From Brevipalpus yothersi (taxonomy: Eukaryota; Arthropoda; Arachnida; Trombidiformes; Tenuipalpidae), in contig QZCP01000076.1 of assembly GCA_003956705.1 (NCBI GenBank), positions 62,001 through 126,000 on the forward strand: 64,000 bases of DNA, in the 5' to 3' direction. Shown piece after piece: positions 26,687 through 40,200 of the stretch. A program made the position numbers and the translations under genes. The notes under the pieces are model-generated. The model made no database searches. It was not told the DNA's origin and saw only the letters and a list, made by a program, of their open reading frames with translations. The stretch's first letter is position 1, and every line of letters begins with the position of its first letter.

Positions 26687-29669
26687 TCAGCTGCTTTCAT
26701 CATCACTTAAGGCCCACACATCGTCCGTGCTAGTGTCTTCTAAAAGTTTTTTGAGTCCAGTTATTTGTTCCAACAAACTGCCATCCTTGAAAACTTCCAT
26801 CAAAAAATCGAATCCCTCCTGTTCATATCTTTTCAAAATAATCGGAGAACATGCAGTGCATAGATTGAAAGCGAAACTTGTAGGCATAAATTGGTTGAAT
26901 TGAGCAAGAAATCCGCGTATCTGATGTGGTATTATACCCATTATCGATTCTGGTAGAGATTCTTCATTACCACCACCACCATCACTTGGACTCGGCTTCA
27001 CTGGCGTATCAACTCCCATAGGATGTTGAAGTATCGAGATCATTAGCTCCACAGCTAGTGATGCAGCTATCATAGATACTCCTGGTCTGGTGACGGTGCA
27101 TTGCTGATCAAGAGTCCGATTTCTGGATGACTGTTCAAATATGGGAATGAATGGAAATGAATATTACTGATATAAGATGGATTGTTGCCGTGAAATTAAG
27201 TAGAAGTAATAGGTCGAAATATTCATTCTCCTTTATTTGTGAGAAGATTTTAAGCAATGAATCTAACTTACATCACCGGGTGCAACAACATCATTGCAAA
27301 AATAGCAACCAAGCTTCTGATGAGAATCTGAATCAGGTGGACTGGTATCATTGGCTGGAGGAATGTTAGGAATCCCATGTCTTTGGACAAGATAAGTGTC
27401 GAAGCCTAGAGCTGCATTGATAACCAACTGGAAAGTTCAAGAGATAGGATATTATGAGGATGTTATGTTTGGTGATAGAGGTAGAAGTCTTTACCTTTCT
27501 TTTAACTTGGCCAATTACAGTTGGAAGCCAGCGACTTTCTCGAGAATCCATGAGCAGAAATATACAGTCATGTTGATCAATGAGAGTCTCCAATAAATCT
27601 ACATCTTTCTTGGTCTCCTCAACAGCTGTGTGAGTCAAATGAAATTCCAATCATAAGGGGAAGATTGAATAACGAGTGCGATATGAATAGCTTACCTGCT
27701 GCAAAGGAAACATGACCTGGCATCGGTATCATAAAGGAATAGCCCTCAGATATGACATGTGGAAAGATTCTCTTGAGATTTTTCGCTGCAGCTTCCGCTT
27801 TAGGTTTCCCTGAATCCAAACAATCTTCGAATTCAAACAAAGATTGTCGAACTGGATTGGAAAAAGACACTTTGCCTGAGTCTACGAAAGTGATGTGCCG
27901 AACTCCCCATGCCTTGATTTTCGATCAGAATAGAAGGGAATAAAATCAATAAGAGTTCTTGGATGGTATTTGACCGTCAATTACCATGAGACATCGGGCT
28001 ACATTACAACCAAGAGTTCCCGCGCCGAGAAGTAAACATTTGGTTGAACTGATTTTCTCCAGATTCAAGTCAGGAACGAGTCTCCAGCGCATGAGTTTCA
28101 AATTCAAATCAACAGAACTGGCAGCTGAAGCTTTTGGATCAAGCGCTGAGCTAAGATCGACAACTCGAGGTAAAAGTTTCTGTTTCTCATTCTTAGACCA
28201 ACCCACACAGCCGGGGCAAGAGGAGCTTTCTTCGTCCTCAGAAGAAATATCTAATCGAAATGTCAAACTGTTTCCAGCATTGCTACCTTTTTTACGATAG
28301 CAAAGAACATTGAGTATTTTCACTTTCCATCGGATAAGAACGTAGGCAATGAGATTACGAAGTGGCCAACCGGGATGCTTCTCATCGGTTGAAGGATCAG
28401 CAAACGATAAGTATATCTGGAATGAGGAGGGTGTCATTAATACCTGATTACTGAACAAATCAATCAGTTCTTACTTGGCCAGATCTATCTTTCAGGTTTT
28501 GGAATTCTGACAGAGGATATAAACTTATTTCATTTGATGGTGATATAAAAGTGATGAAGAAACTTCTATCCAAGAGAGGAAGTTCTTGATGATAACGGAT
28601 GAGGTTTTGAATCTGAGAAATAGAAAAAAATGATGAAGAAACGGACTGAGATATCTTTAAGTGAATGAAACTTACGCTATTTTCTGGGAGAATGTTTTTG
28701 AGAAGTTTCAACTCAGAGCATTTAAGAGGTTTGAGAGGATAACATAAGGCTGGAAAACAGAACCAATAATAAAAATGATATTTTTTAAGATCCTAGAAGA
28801 GCGGAAAAAGAACGATTAGCGCTAATTTCCCTGAGAATACAGATCAATCTTACCGCATACGTAAGTAAAATAAAACGTGATAAAAACGATGGAAGATTAT
28901 GTTCAGCTTCGGGGCTGTTGATGGCACTCCATATCTGGATAACATAATGTTAACAAAATAAATTAATAAGGGAAAATAGTTTTCAATAATGATCAAACTC
29001 ACCTCATTTCCTACTCTCTTGGACAACTCTGTTTTATCGATACTTTTGAATTCTTCGATAGTATTTGCGATAATCAAAGTTCCATTAACAGGAAACTTGC
29101 TAAAATCGTCCCATGACTCTCTGATAGTATTGGTGAATGGTGGAGAAATATGAATCCAGAGGAGTATAAGTTTATCGAAAAAAAAAGGAATCACATGAAT
29201 ATTTTTGCCTACACTCATGATTTGCTCTCCAAACAATAAACAATGAAATTATGCTGAATATTAATCGAGTAAGTTCGAATTATCTGTGTTCACCACTAAT
29301 GAGTCATCAGAGGGGATAGAAAAATTCTCAAGAAATTTGTCACCCAAAAATTCATTCCAAAACATTTTCTTACCTGATCATAAATGATTCATATTCAACT
29401 GAAACAATCGGTGGCAAGCCAGCGGAATTGTCTATAATTGAACGTCATACATACTAATCAGAAAAGTTCTTACAAGATCAAAATGAATCGCAAAAAAGGT
29501 TAATCAGCTTACCATTACGATAGAAAGCTTGAAGAGGTATTTCGGTATCGGAAAGCTTGTAAATATTTAATTTATTTTCCGACAATGTATGCCAAAATGA
29601 TGTCTCAATCAAAGTTTCAAATGGATAATATTTTAATTCACAATTATCATTCTCATTAACAGAGCTCAT
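26687..29669 (-). CDS. ATG7: ATG7, E1-like enzyme of autophagy
   Basis: Activates ATG8/LC3 and ATG12 and passes them to ATG3 and ATG10 during autophagosome formation in the cytosol. Eleven minus-strand exons: 29669-29513, 29431-29374, 29120-29003, 28934-28854, 28792-28676, 28612-28475, 28416-27985, 27912-27696, 27625-27495, 27427-27272 and 27130-26687. All phases agree and give 682 residues (human 703). The N-terminal domain has SFWHTLSENKLN, NSAGLPP and DLKKYHFYYWFCFPAL. The adenylation domain has SSVDLNLKLMRWRLVPDL and the nucleotide loop LLLGAGTLGCNVAR. It is followed by SNPVRQSLFEFEDC, MDSRESRWLP, the zinc cysteine pair in GCYFCNDVVAPGD, and the catalytic cysteine in TLDQQCTVTRPG. The homodimerisation and ATG8-binding tail ends DVWALSDDESS, closely like animal ATG7. 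Introns are 58-253 bases. No key residue is missing. Confidence 0.97.
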
Positions 29670-30725
29670 ATTGAAACACTCGATCAAAACTATTTTCACA
29701 ATTAATTTTGATCTGTTTTCGAAAATATTTTTTTGACTTTTTTTCGCCAAACAAAAACAAATGAGTATCGCCATCTGGCTGTAGATTGAAATGAACTTTT
29801 GACGATAATTTGAATTTTTTTTTGTTGGAATTTTTCTGGAATCTCTGGAATTTGATGAATAAATTTCGCGGCATGTTCTGGAACAGATAATGAGACTTTA
29901 TTTTCTTTGATTTTATAATATTTCGATTTTGGCTTACATTTTTTTTCTCTATCACATATCATCATGTCAGTGGTGGCAGTATTTTTTATTGATGGATTTT
30001 TATATGTTTTTGCTTGATTTTTTTAATTAACTAAAACGATTGTAACTTATGTAGTGAGACTATTTTTCCCCTTTAAACATTAAAATATTCTGATTAGAAC
30101 AACACCTTCTCATTCAACTTTTACAAATTCATTTGTCTTCCAATTTTGAACATGATAAATAGAGCATTGATTAAGAGTGAACATTAAAAGTGGAGAAAGG
30201 CATTCAAGAACGATTGAATGAACATTTTTACAATTGGTTTATATATATAAAGGTAATCTAAAAACATAATAAAAACGAATAAAATTCTCAAAAAATTTAT
30301 AATAAGAAAAAACGAAACCTCCTAGAAAAATGCCTTACAATGAGACTACTTGAGTAGAATAAATATATGCTTAGACTTATTAAGCAACATATCATCCCCT
30401 TGAATGGTAATAGAGATCAGAAAATATTAATATTATTATTAAAATGAAACAGAATCAAGCCTTTGACATTTAAGTGTCAACTGGAGAATTTCTCCAAACT
30501 ACATCTTTCCAGAACGGATTTCATCCTAGAGTAGTCTTTATCATTTCCATAAAAATCAAAGTTGTTCCAAAGAGTGTAATGAACTTGAGCCAGCTGATTC
30601 ATTCCAATGATCTGAATGATTTCAATTAGTTTGATTTCTTCTTTTCAAAAATGGAAAGATAGATTCTTAGACCCGTGAAGATGACATATTGAAACTACAT
30701 AATAGGAGGAGAGATCTTGCTCCAA
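29670..30725. other. Intergenic region: ATG7 promoter and kainate receptor 3' region
   Basis: About 1.06 kb of very AT-rich sequence with A/T homopolymers. Frames near 29656-29965 read antisense through the ATG7 5' region and are not genes. The left part should hold the ATG7 promoter; the right part is the receptor 3' UTR. No unambiguous poly(A) signal for the receptor was found close to its stop. Confidence 0.6.
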
Positions 30726-32563
30726 TCAATGGGGAGATTGATAGTCTAATGAATCCATTTTGGGATACTCAAAAGCTCCATAATGATTATGATGAGGATG
30801 AAAAGTGGGTGGTGGAGGTGGAGGAAAAGATGTGGTAGGCTGAAGGTGATACGATTGTAATGGTCCATTCTCTTGAATTGGAGTGTCCAGTGAATTAGGC
30901 ACATAAGTAGTTGACGAAACGTAACAATTTGAACACTGACGCTTAAGAGCTGGTCTTTGCCTCTTGGTTGTACACTTGACGGCAAATCGTAGCTCTTCAG
31001 CCATCTCTGAGCAAACTGATTGCTGTAGGTGTATGAGAATGTGAATGTACAAGAGAAGAAAAAAAAGACAGAATAAGAATAAGAATCTCTTGTCAGACAA
31101 GAAGTTCTAGAAAGCTTTTCCAAGACTTATTCAGTTGTGACATACTAACCCTTGAAACTCGAGTAGTTTTTCGAGAACTCCAAAAGAATTCACCAACAGC
31201 AGTGACCAGGGCTGCTGCAAGACCCAAAAGGAGGACAACAAAAACTCCACCAATATTGTCCATTCCCAGAGCATTTGCTTTTCCATCCTTATTTTTTATT
31301 TCATCTCGTATACATGTTAAGCCCGGAGCCTTCCACCACTTATCGTACATCATTTGAACGATTCCCTTTTCCTGGAGATCCAGTATAGCTAACGATATAC
31401 GATCACGCCAAGGTGAGCCTTTGAGTTGAAGTAGAGAAGAGAGGAGATAGAAAATTCAGAGTTCAGATAAGAAGATAAATTTTTCACTCTTTAGATAAGA
31501 AGTAATTAAATTCATTTTCATCTGACAGAATGAATGTGTGTGGGAGGAGATTGGTTCGAAGAGGAGGAAGAGGACGAATAAGATGAAACTTCAAAGATGC
31601 TGTGTGCTTGTTTGGCAAATGATGCTCAAAGTTGGATGATGATAAAATTCTTCATTCAGGTGATTCTTTGACAATTTTTTGATAGAAAAAAGTCGCTGAA
31701 TGAACACAGTATTGGTATATGAAAGAGAGTAAGAAAGAATGCTCCAATGAATCAGTGAGGGCATAATATTTTTTTTCAGTGAGTCCAGAAGAGCTACATT
31801 AATGCATCTTCAGAGTTGATGAGAGAATAATGAAGAGAGGAAAGCTTTTATCAAAATGCAATAACATCAGATTAATTACAACAGAGAAAGCTTTCCCTGT
31901 AAGAGGTGAGGCAACGAATTATCATTCACTGTGATCATGAGCTTACAGGCCTTGATATCAACTCATCTCATCACTTCACTATCGCTCTGCCTCTCTGTCT
32001 TTCCATCTCTAATTCGTTCTTAATTCCAAATAAGATGAGTGTGGAAAGAAAATCCACACAAGAATTGAGCCTCATAGTGCTGATAATAGATTATCTTGAT
32101 CATTTTCCCATTAGATATACCATGATGGAGAGGAGAGGGGATAGGTATCAGATTGTGTTTGAATAACTACAGGCAAGAGGAAAAAGAATAGAGAGAATAC
32201 TTTCTACATGTTCATCGTCCAATAGAAGTATAATGGAGCCTCTTTCATCCTTTATCTGCTAGTTTTAGACATCAGAAAGAAGAAAAGAGTAGCTGGTTGA
32301 TGGATTTCAGTCGAGTTGAATGAGTAAATCAACACTTCTAAACACACACATACACATACACAAGATGATACTAACAGAGTGTTGTAGAAGGATTGAGCTG
32401 CAAAATCAGAGATTAGTTTAGAGAGGACAGCTTGAGAGAAGGTACGAATTCAGAATACATTAAAAGATAGAGAAAAAAAAGTCTTGATAAGTGACCCACT
32501 TATCGTTCTCTGGTTGAATTTCTTTCTTTTCAGATATAAGATAGGTAAAAAAGCTGCAACAAC

Positions 32564-32596
<33 letters not shown>

Positions 32597-34151
32597 GAAT
32601 GAAGGAAAAGAATAAGAAAAAAAAGATGGAGAAGCAAAATAAAAGCATATACCCAAGGATCAAGTTGATATTTGGATGGATCAAAGTGCCATTACAAAGT
32701 GACGGAAGGAAGAGGTAGACGAAAATCTGAATGAGCTAGATGAATTTTTTGAGCATAGAATCGAAAGGAAGTCAGTATATGAGAGTTGGAGAGGAAAAAA
32801 ATATATATATATATACACGACAAGCATTCATTCTGTGGGATGACAAGATAAGACAAGACATGGAATCGGTATCAGTGTGAGTGTGGACAGAGAAAAAGTA
32901 TCAAACTTATTCAATGAAAAGAAGAAAGCCAAAAGTCTTCTTTTTGATGAAAAAAACATTTTTCCGGACAAAAGATGAAGAAAAACATCTGAATGGAAAA
33001 GCTCAGAAAATGCATCAAAAAAGAAGAGCAAAAAAAAGTAAAGTATAGTACATATTCCAATACTCAGATCACTATTCCAAAGACGATAAACACTTGTTCA
33101 TGGATCACAGCCTAAAAGCTCTACCAATTCAATAACTTATTCTCTGATTCTCTTTTTCATTGAATCTTTTTAACCACAGAAAAACTGATCATTACTAGTT
33201 CATATCAGAGACCTCCAAAATGAATCATTCCATGAGCTAGATGGTATGAGTAGTGAACACTTGTGAGAATTTATTCCCTGGAATCGAACGGCATCACATC
33301 TCATTTCATCAGTTTGACTCATATCAACACGATACTTCTCTGATAATTGAGCTGAAATGAATATTCATAGAAGATGAATCAGCTGTTGCTCAAGTTGATG
33401 ATGACATTTCTCGATATCAAAGTGTTGGAGGTGAGAAACCAGAAAATCTATTTTGTTAGAATGATATCCATTGATCAGAAAAACTTTGAATCAATGTTTA
33501 ACTACAGTCAGTTCTGAATCTGGAGCAAAATTATGTGAATAATATATTGATGCCCAATGAATTTTTGAATGCTGAGAATTTGTTTTATGTTTTAAATTGT
33601 GGTCATGTGACACACGCTACCATTTTTGCGAAGAAAATTAGAGAGCTTAGGAAACAATGGCAAGTTTTGGAAGAAAATTTACACCAAGTTATTCAACATT
33701 ATTGGGTTGATGCTTGTAGGTAAATGTCATTCCTATCAGAGCTTATTATTAGATGTGAATACTGGAGATTTGTTTAGTGTTTATCTCGAGAAGAAAATGC
33801 TCCAAAACGTCAAGGGAAATCAGCAAGCGTAAGAATTTGTTGATGGTTGAGACTTTATCATATACATGCTCAAAACTTCCTGATAAATTCACGATAGTAT
33901 AGATGCATCATCTCGTCAAATGGATTTTGTCCTTCACCAAAGTAGTATGATAGGAAGTAGAAAATGTTGAGAAGAAAAAAACACTCTCAGGAATTCTCTT
34001 CTTATCGATAATCCATACACCGATACCTCTATGAGTATTCAGCTAAGAAGGATTACATACACATATACATATTGAATTCGCATTGAATTCAACATACAAC
34101 AACAACAACTACCGATTCTTTTGTCAAAGTATAGTTAATTTTGATGAGATA

Positions 34152-34216
<65 letters not shown>

Positions 34217-37200
34217 CAGAGAAAAAAATTCAGGGTATAGAATAAAATTAGAATACAATCACATGCTATGATAGGGAACTTCCTTCCGTTAAGACTTACT
34301 TCACATCGCCTCTGGAGGAATATTGGCGAAGACAAAAAGGAAGAGATAGATGAGAACCTCAGAGAATTGATCGCGAATGAAGAATGAGAACAAGAAGGGA
34401 GAGAAAGCTTTCTCTTAATTCTTTTGAGAGAATTTTCTATCTTCACAAGAGGAAAAGAGTGAGAGGGAAAAAATTCATTGAGCAAGCAGAAAAATTCATC
34501 CAGATTATTCTTCAACGCGGCAAAAGATTGAATCGAGTGAAACCAAGCTTTTAGGATAAATAGCTTCAAAATGAAAGTGGGAAAGATGATGCAAAATTTT
34601 TCAGGGAAAAAGAATTCAAACAGTTGGATAATTCATGAATAGACATAGTGAGATGATAAATTTGAGGGGCTATATTAGGCCCTTGTTCTTCGTTCAAGTT
34701 GATCCTGGGGGCCATCATAGAGAGAATAGAAGAGAAGAGGAAAAAATTTTCGAGACTAATAGAACAAAAAAAATTCCACGCATAGCACACTTTAATCTAT
34801 GAGATGCTTCATCAAATTTAGATGCAAACTGGTGGCTTCCCTCGGTGAAAATGGATGTAAAAAAATTCATAGTCAATGAAATTACCCATGGGAGTGGCAA
34901 TACCGTAACCCTTGGAATCCAATAGGCCTCCTATTTGGGTTAAATTACAATCTCTTTGCACATGAAAGTCTATTATGGTTGATTCCATCAGGAAGGCATA
35001 GTTTCCACGTAAAACTTTTTCGATTCCCTCCTCGTATGTTTTCACAAAAACGTCCGGTGTATTGTTCATATACTGCCACATCTTTTGATACGTGGGAATT
35101 TTGGAGTCCTACATGATAATAAAAGCAACCAGAAGAAAGAGGAGAGAGAAAAAAGAAGGAACATTAGACACATCAGAAAACCAGTGGTTTAGGTAAGAAT
35201 TTATTTCTCTCTGGGAAAAAAATAAGTGCCAGAGGAAGAGTGAGAGAGAAAGATATGATAAATGTTTCATAGATGAGAGAGCAATTCAATGTAATCATGA
35301 ATCGTGAGGAAGATAGAGAGAGAAACGGAGAGGAAGGAAAAGATACACCATTATCTATTCTATTTCATGTAGACACATAGACGTAGAGGTTAACCGAACA
35401 ATTGAAGTCATTTTCGGTTTAAAAGTGTCGAATAAAGTGAGTTTGATCTAAAACCAGCGAAAATTATCATATTCAGACTCAATTTGGTTTCCATTTTGGT
35501 GTGAAAATTGTACTCTCTTACTCGGGATAAATCAAATGCCATTTATACCAAGATTCTTTGGATGAACCCTTTTGACTTGATGAATACTCTCACTCTTTTC
35601 CTTAGAGAATCTGTAAATGTAACTTCTATGAATCAACACACCACTATCACTGGTTGATATCTTGCATTCTCCCTCTGGTTGATGATAGTTAGAGTGGTGA
35701 TGGTGGTATGTATGTGTGTACGCAAGTATGCAAGTGTAAAGATATTCCCATCTGGTCGATTTTCATGTGAATATGGACATTCTGAAACAATGAGCAATTA
35801 TTCTGATGAATAGTAGTACTTATTCGCAGTAGCATCAGGTCAAATCCATTGAGAGAAACAGGAAAAGTGATAGGAGATGGGAAGAATAGTATTAGAATTC
35901 ATTTGACTCTAGTGTGTGTGTGTACCTAGTAATTATACCCAGATTATCTTGTCTAACTTTTCATCTGTTATCTTCTACACTCTGAGTTGACCGTAGGAAA
36001 TGTGGGAAAAAGGCTGCCACACTGATTATCATGATTCAATTGTATCTGATAGGTTATCAAGAAACTTTTGCTTTCCAATTCATTCAATCTTGCTTATAGT
36101 CATAAACAAGAACATACTATCATTCATATGCATATCATTCTCATTAGATAACTCTTTCTGTTGTAGCAATGAGAGGAGTCTAAATTTCTACTCTATTCGT
36201 GACTTTCAATGAAAAATGAGCAAATTGATTTCAGTTGCCTATTATAATCATAGCCAATTCAAGTACAGAAGCAAATAAAAAGCAATGAAATCTTACAATC
36301 TCATTAGATTCTTCATAGTCATCATTCATCTCTGTGCAGTTAACTTGTACCAATGGTATATCAATTATCTTCTTCTGGAATCTAAGATTGGTTCAAAATG
36401 AGAACGAGATTTGAAATAACCTTATCAAGTGTCTGATATAATATCTGTTGAGTACAATCTTTCTAATTGTCTAGATAAGATACTCAAGAATAGCGAAATG
36501 AAGTTTCATATGAATGAAGCATAATCAACATTCTTGGTGTCAGAATTTATTAATTCTTTCTAAACAAAATTTCCAATCAGTCAAAGTCAACTTGACTTTA
36601 ACATTGTTCTCATGTGAAATGTATCGTAAAATGATCAAATAATAAATTAGAATTATCATTGTGAAACTAGTGTACATGGTACACAAAATACTCACCATAA
36701 AAAATGACATTGTAGATCCGGAATCCAGTATACCGTAAGCAATCTTATTTTGACTTGCAAGATCTTCCACATTTTCGATTGGTGTGACCATGCGTTCAAC
36801 CGTTAAGAATGCCGCTAAATTGGCAGTATACGATGATATGAGTATGAGAGTGAAAAACCACCAAATTGTGCCGATTATTCGAGTGGATATTGCTTTTGGA
36901 TTCAGGTCAACGCCTTGTTTCATGAGTGTTACCACTGTAAACCAAAATGAATCTGCTAAATTGAATTGGTTGACAACAATATCGGAATCATGAGCGCATG
37001 GATGTGGATTGGACCATTCGTATGGACTGAATCGTGCCACAATGAACAGTGTTGCTGATACCAATAGATAAGCAGCCACAACATACAGCCAAACTTCAAC
37101 TGCCAATGGACTCATGAAAGAAAATAATTTTGTAGGCATACTGGAAGGCATTTTGAACAGTATTGCTATTCCAAGATTCATGAATGGCTTGGTAAAATCG

Positions 37201-40200
37201 ATCACACTTTCTCGACCATAAGTGATAGTTAATGGAGCCACGGCAAGATCCGCTTCCTGTGAAGACATAGAATGAACAGAGAGAGAAAGAGAAATAAAAT
37301 GACTATGATTCAGTTATAGATGGCTTTTCAAATATTATTGATGAAAACTTGGTCCAAAAGCAGTGGTAGTACATTTATGATCACTTTCTTTGGATACAAG
37401 ATTCCATGCTATCCAGAATCAACATTTATTCAAGCAAAAGAAGGGAACAAAATTAGTACAAAGATCCCCTAAAAAAAGATATATTGTTTAAGGATTGCAC
37501 GAAATACAGATTCTGAGTCAGGACTTTTTTCTCTTTCTTCTTCTTCTTTTCGGTCGGAAAATTGATTAGTTGAGCAAGAATGCTGGAAGAATTGTTTAGA
37601 GGTTCAATTTCGATTTATCTTTCTCACTCCAACTAGCAATTGGAATGATGGGAACCGAATGAAGATTCTATTCTGTGCGTACATATAAGCTTATACTGTG
37701 GCGAATGACTTTGTAATAGATTAACTAGAATTGTCCAATCTTAACTCTTGAAAAATCAACGACAATTTTCCGTTTCTTACACTCAAATGTTGCGACATAA
37801 ATACGCTGATGTATGTACGAATGATTCTTATGTAAACCCATCCATTCAACCATGAAAATTTTGCCCTTTTACACCGATTGTTCACCAATATCAGATTGAC
37901 TAGACACATATTGTAAAAGCTGACTCATCCAGTAAAAGATAACACAATTTCATCTACGTGTATTGCTTCACTAGTTTTGGCTCTCAATTTCTCTTTTTGA
38001 GCAAATTCAGCAAATTCTTCCAACTCAACCGTATAAGAGCCATTCAACAATTTTTGAGAGAACCTTCACTTGTTTCCATGGTTCCGATAACTTCCAGAAA
38101 AAATCTCATTATCAGGTTTTGAAGAGGTCAAGAATTGAGGAATAAGGCACACGAAAAGGAGATAATACTCCATAAATACAGAGTGGATAATTCTGTAATC
38201 TCCTGAATCGAATGATCTTTTCAAATCAAGAAAAATTGGCATTCAGATTGATGATCAGAATGCATAAAATCAGAGCTAATTTCTTGGACAAACCTCAATT
38301 TTTTTATAGATTGAGAATGATTATGCAGATGCTAATTAGAGGGCTCCATATTCTAGACTTAATGGTGGCTTATGGGAAGAAATTTTTTTAAACTCTCAAT
38401 CCTTGCATCATTCTTTTCCTCACTATAATGTAGACCAATCGATTCCAGCTCATAGATTATCACACAATGTGAGGAAGCTTTTTTTATTGCTGATAATGAG
38501 TAAACTAAAGTAGAGATGGGTCGGAAGGCAATAAAAAAACCTCGTTCGAAAATCCTGGATGATTATGTTGCAATCTGTTTGATGGAATAGATGTTGAAAT
38601 TTTTTTCCACTCAAACTATCTAGCTAACTAAAGTTATTGCATCATACCAGAATGGAAGTGAATAAATATGTCGATTCAGGAGCGGATATGAGAATTGGAT
38701 GCTGATAAGCTCACAATGGGAACTCATCAATTGATTGATACATGATGGTGTGAAAAACATGAAGATTGACTATTCTCATATGGTATGCCACATGTAGAAG
38801 AGAGAATAGATGATGAAAAGAGGATCAATATGAAAATCATATCCATAATAATCTCAGTTCTGACAAGCTATGATAGAATATCAAATAGATTTAGATGTAG
38901 ATTGCTACTCAGCATGATGGTGATGACATGAAGCGAATATGACTACTGAAAACCAGAGCGACAATCTGGGTTGTGTCTATCATGTCAAAATCTATCATCT
39001 TTTTGGCTCCGTACATTTAGATGTAATTCATCTTCCTCAAGATACACTCAATTTTTATACATTAATTTACTCACAAGTATCACAGAGTTAAGCATTACCA
39101 TTTAGTCCTCCACTGTCTTTCAAGTGGAAATGAATTGAGCATTCGTGATGCTATCATCACATTTAACTGATTATATTTTCAACACTATTTAGTTGAGTTA
39201 ATCGAATCAAGAACCTCAAAATCTTCGAGACAAAGTGCATTAAGGGGTATTGGAGCTTCTTAACATTTCTTATGCAAATAAGCTAAGTCCTAAGAACGTG
39301 GAAGGAAAAGTGCGATTAAAATAAATAGAGTTACTGTCAGTTTATTTCCTTTTATTTGTTACTTATTTTCCTATTCTAATGACTTTCTAACTTGATAAAC
39401 TGATCTCAGAGTAACCCAACATTCTCTGGAAGATTCACTTTTTGACTATAAACTACTGGAAACTTCCATCAAATGGAACTGAGATTTCCGAGAGAGAAAA
39501 AGTATGAATGATTGAAACGCATCATCTTTCTGTATGAACGAGTCACTCAACTGAGTGGAACATTTCGCAAAAATTCTTCGCTAAAAATGTTCACCAGATT
39601 AAGGTGAAAAACGAGCTTATATTGTGGATCATTTAGGCTACATTAGATGAGCTCTTCTTGAGGATCCAAATACTCTTGAGAGTAAAAGCGGAAGAGAGAA
39701 TCTTGCGTAAGTAACTGGAAATAGAAGTTCAAAATGCTGTAATGTTTTGCGAAGGTGTGTAAAAGTGTGTGAAGACGACTAAAAGCGTCGAAAATGTCGA
39801 GTGAAAAAAAGCATACTGCTTATTGCCCAATATGTACTAGATTCAAAAGATGAATGATCTTTTGTTGATCGAAACTACTTGTAGGAATATCGTATGGTTC
39901 ATTTGCTTGTGCAAAGCTTAGTGGTTCTTGAGGATTATTTTTTCCATAAAAATACTCTCGATTCATGGATAAGTTGCTTCTATTACGACAATACAATAAG
40001 CTTTTCTCTCTCTTTTTCTCTCTGTCTTCTTTTCATCGTCTCATCCAACATCCATCTAAAGTCTGATTTGTTTTTGATCAATCATTTTGAACCAATACTG
40101 CTGGATATTCCAACGAGAAACCGCAATATTAGTTGAGTAGACTGAATTCAAAAGGTGGCAGATATTCTATTAGAGTAGAGATGAGAGTAAGTAGTAAGAA

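Noticed and set aside
33535..33832. Two adjoining plus-strand frames in a receptor intron, considered as a gene remnant
   Set aside because: No similarity to a known transposon or gene family, and each is interrupted within about 65 codons.
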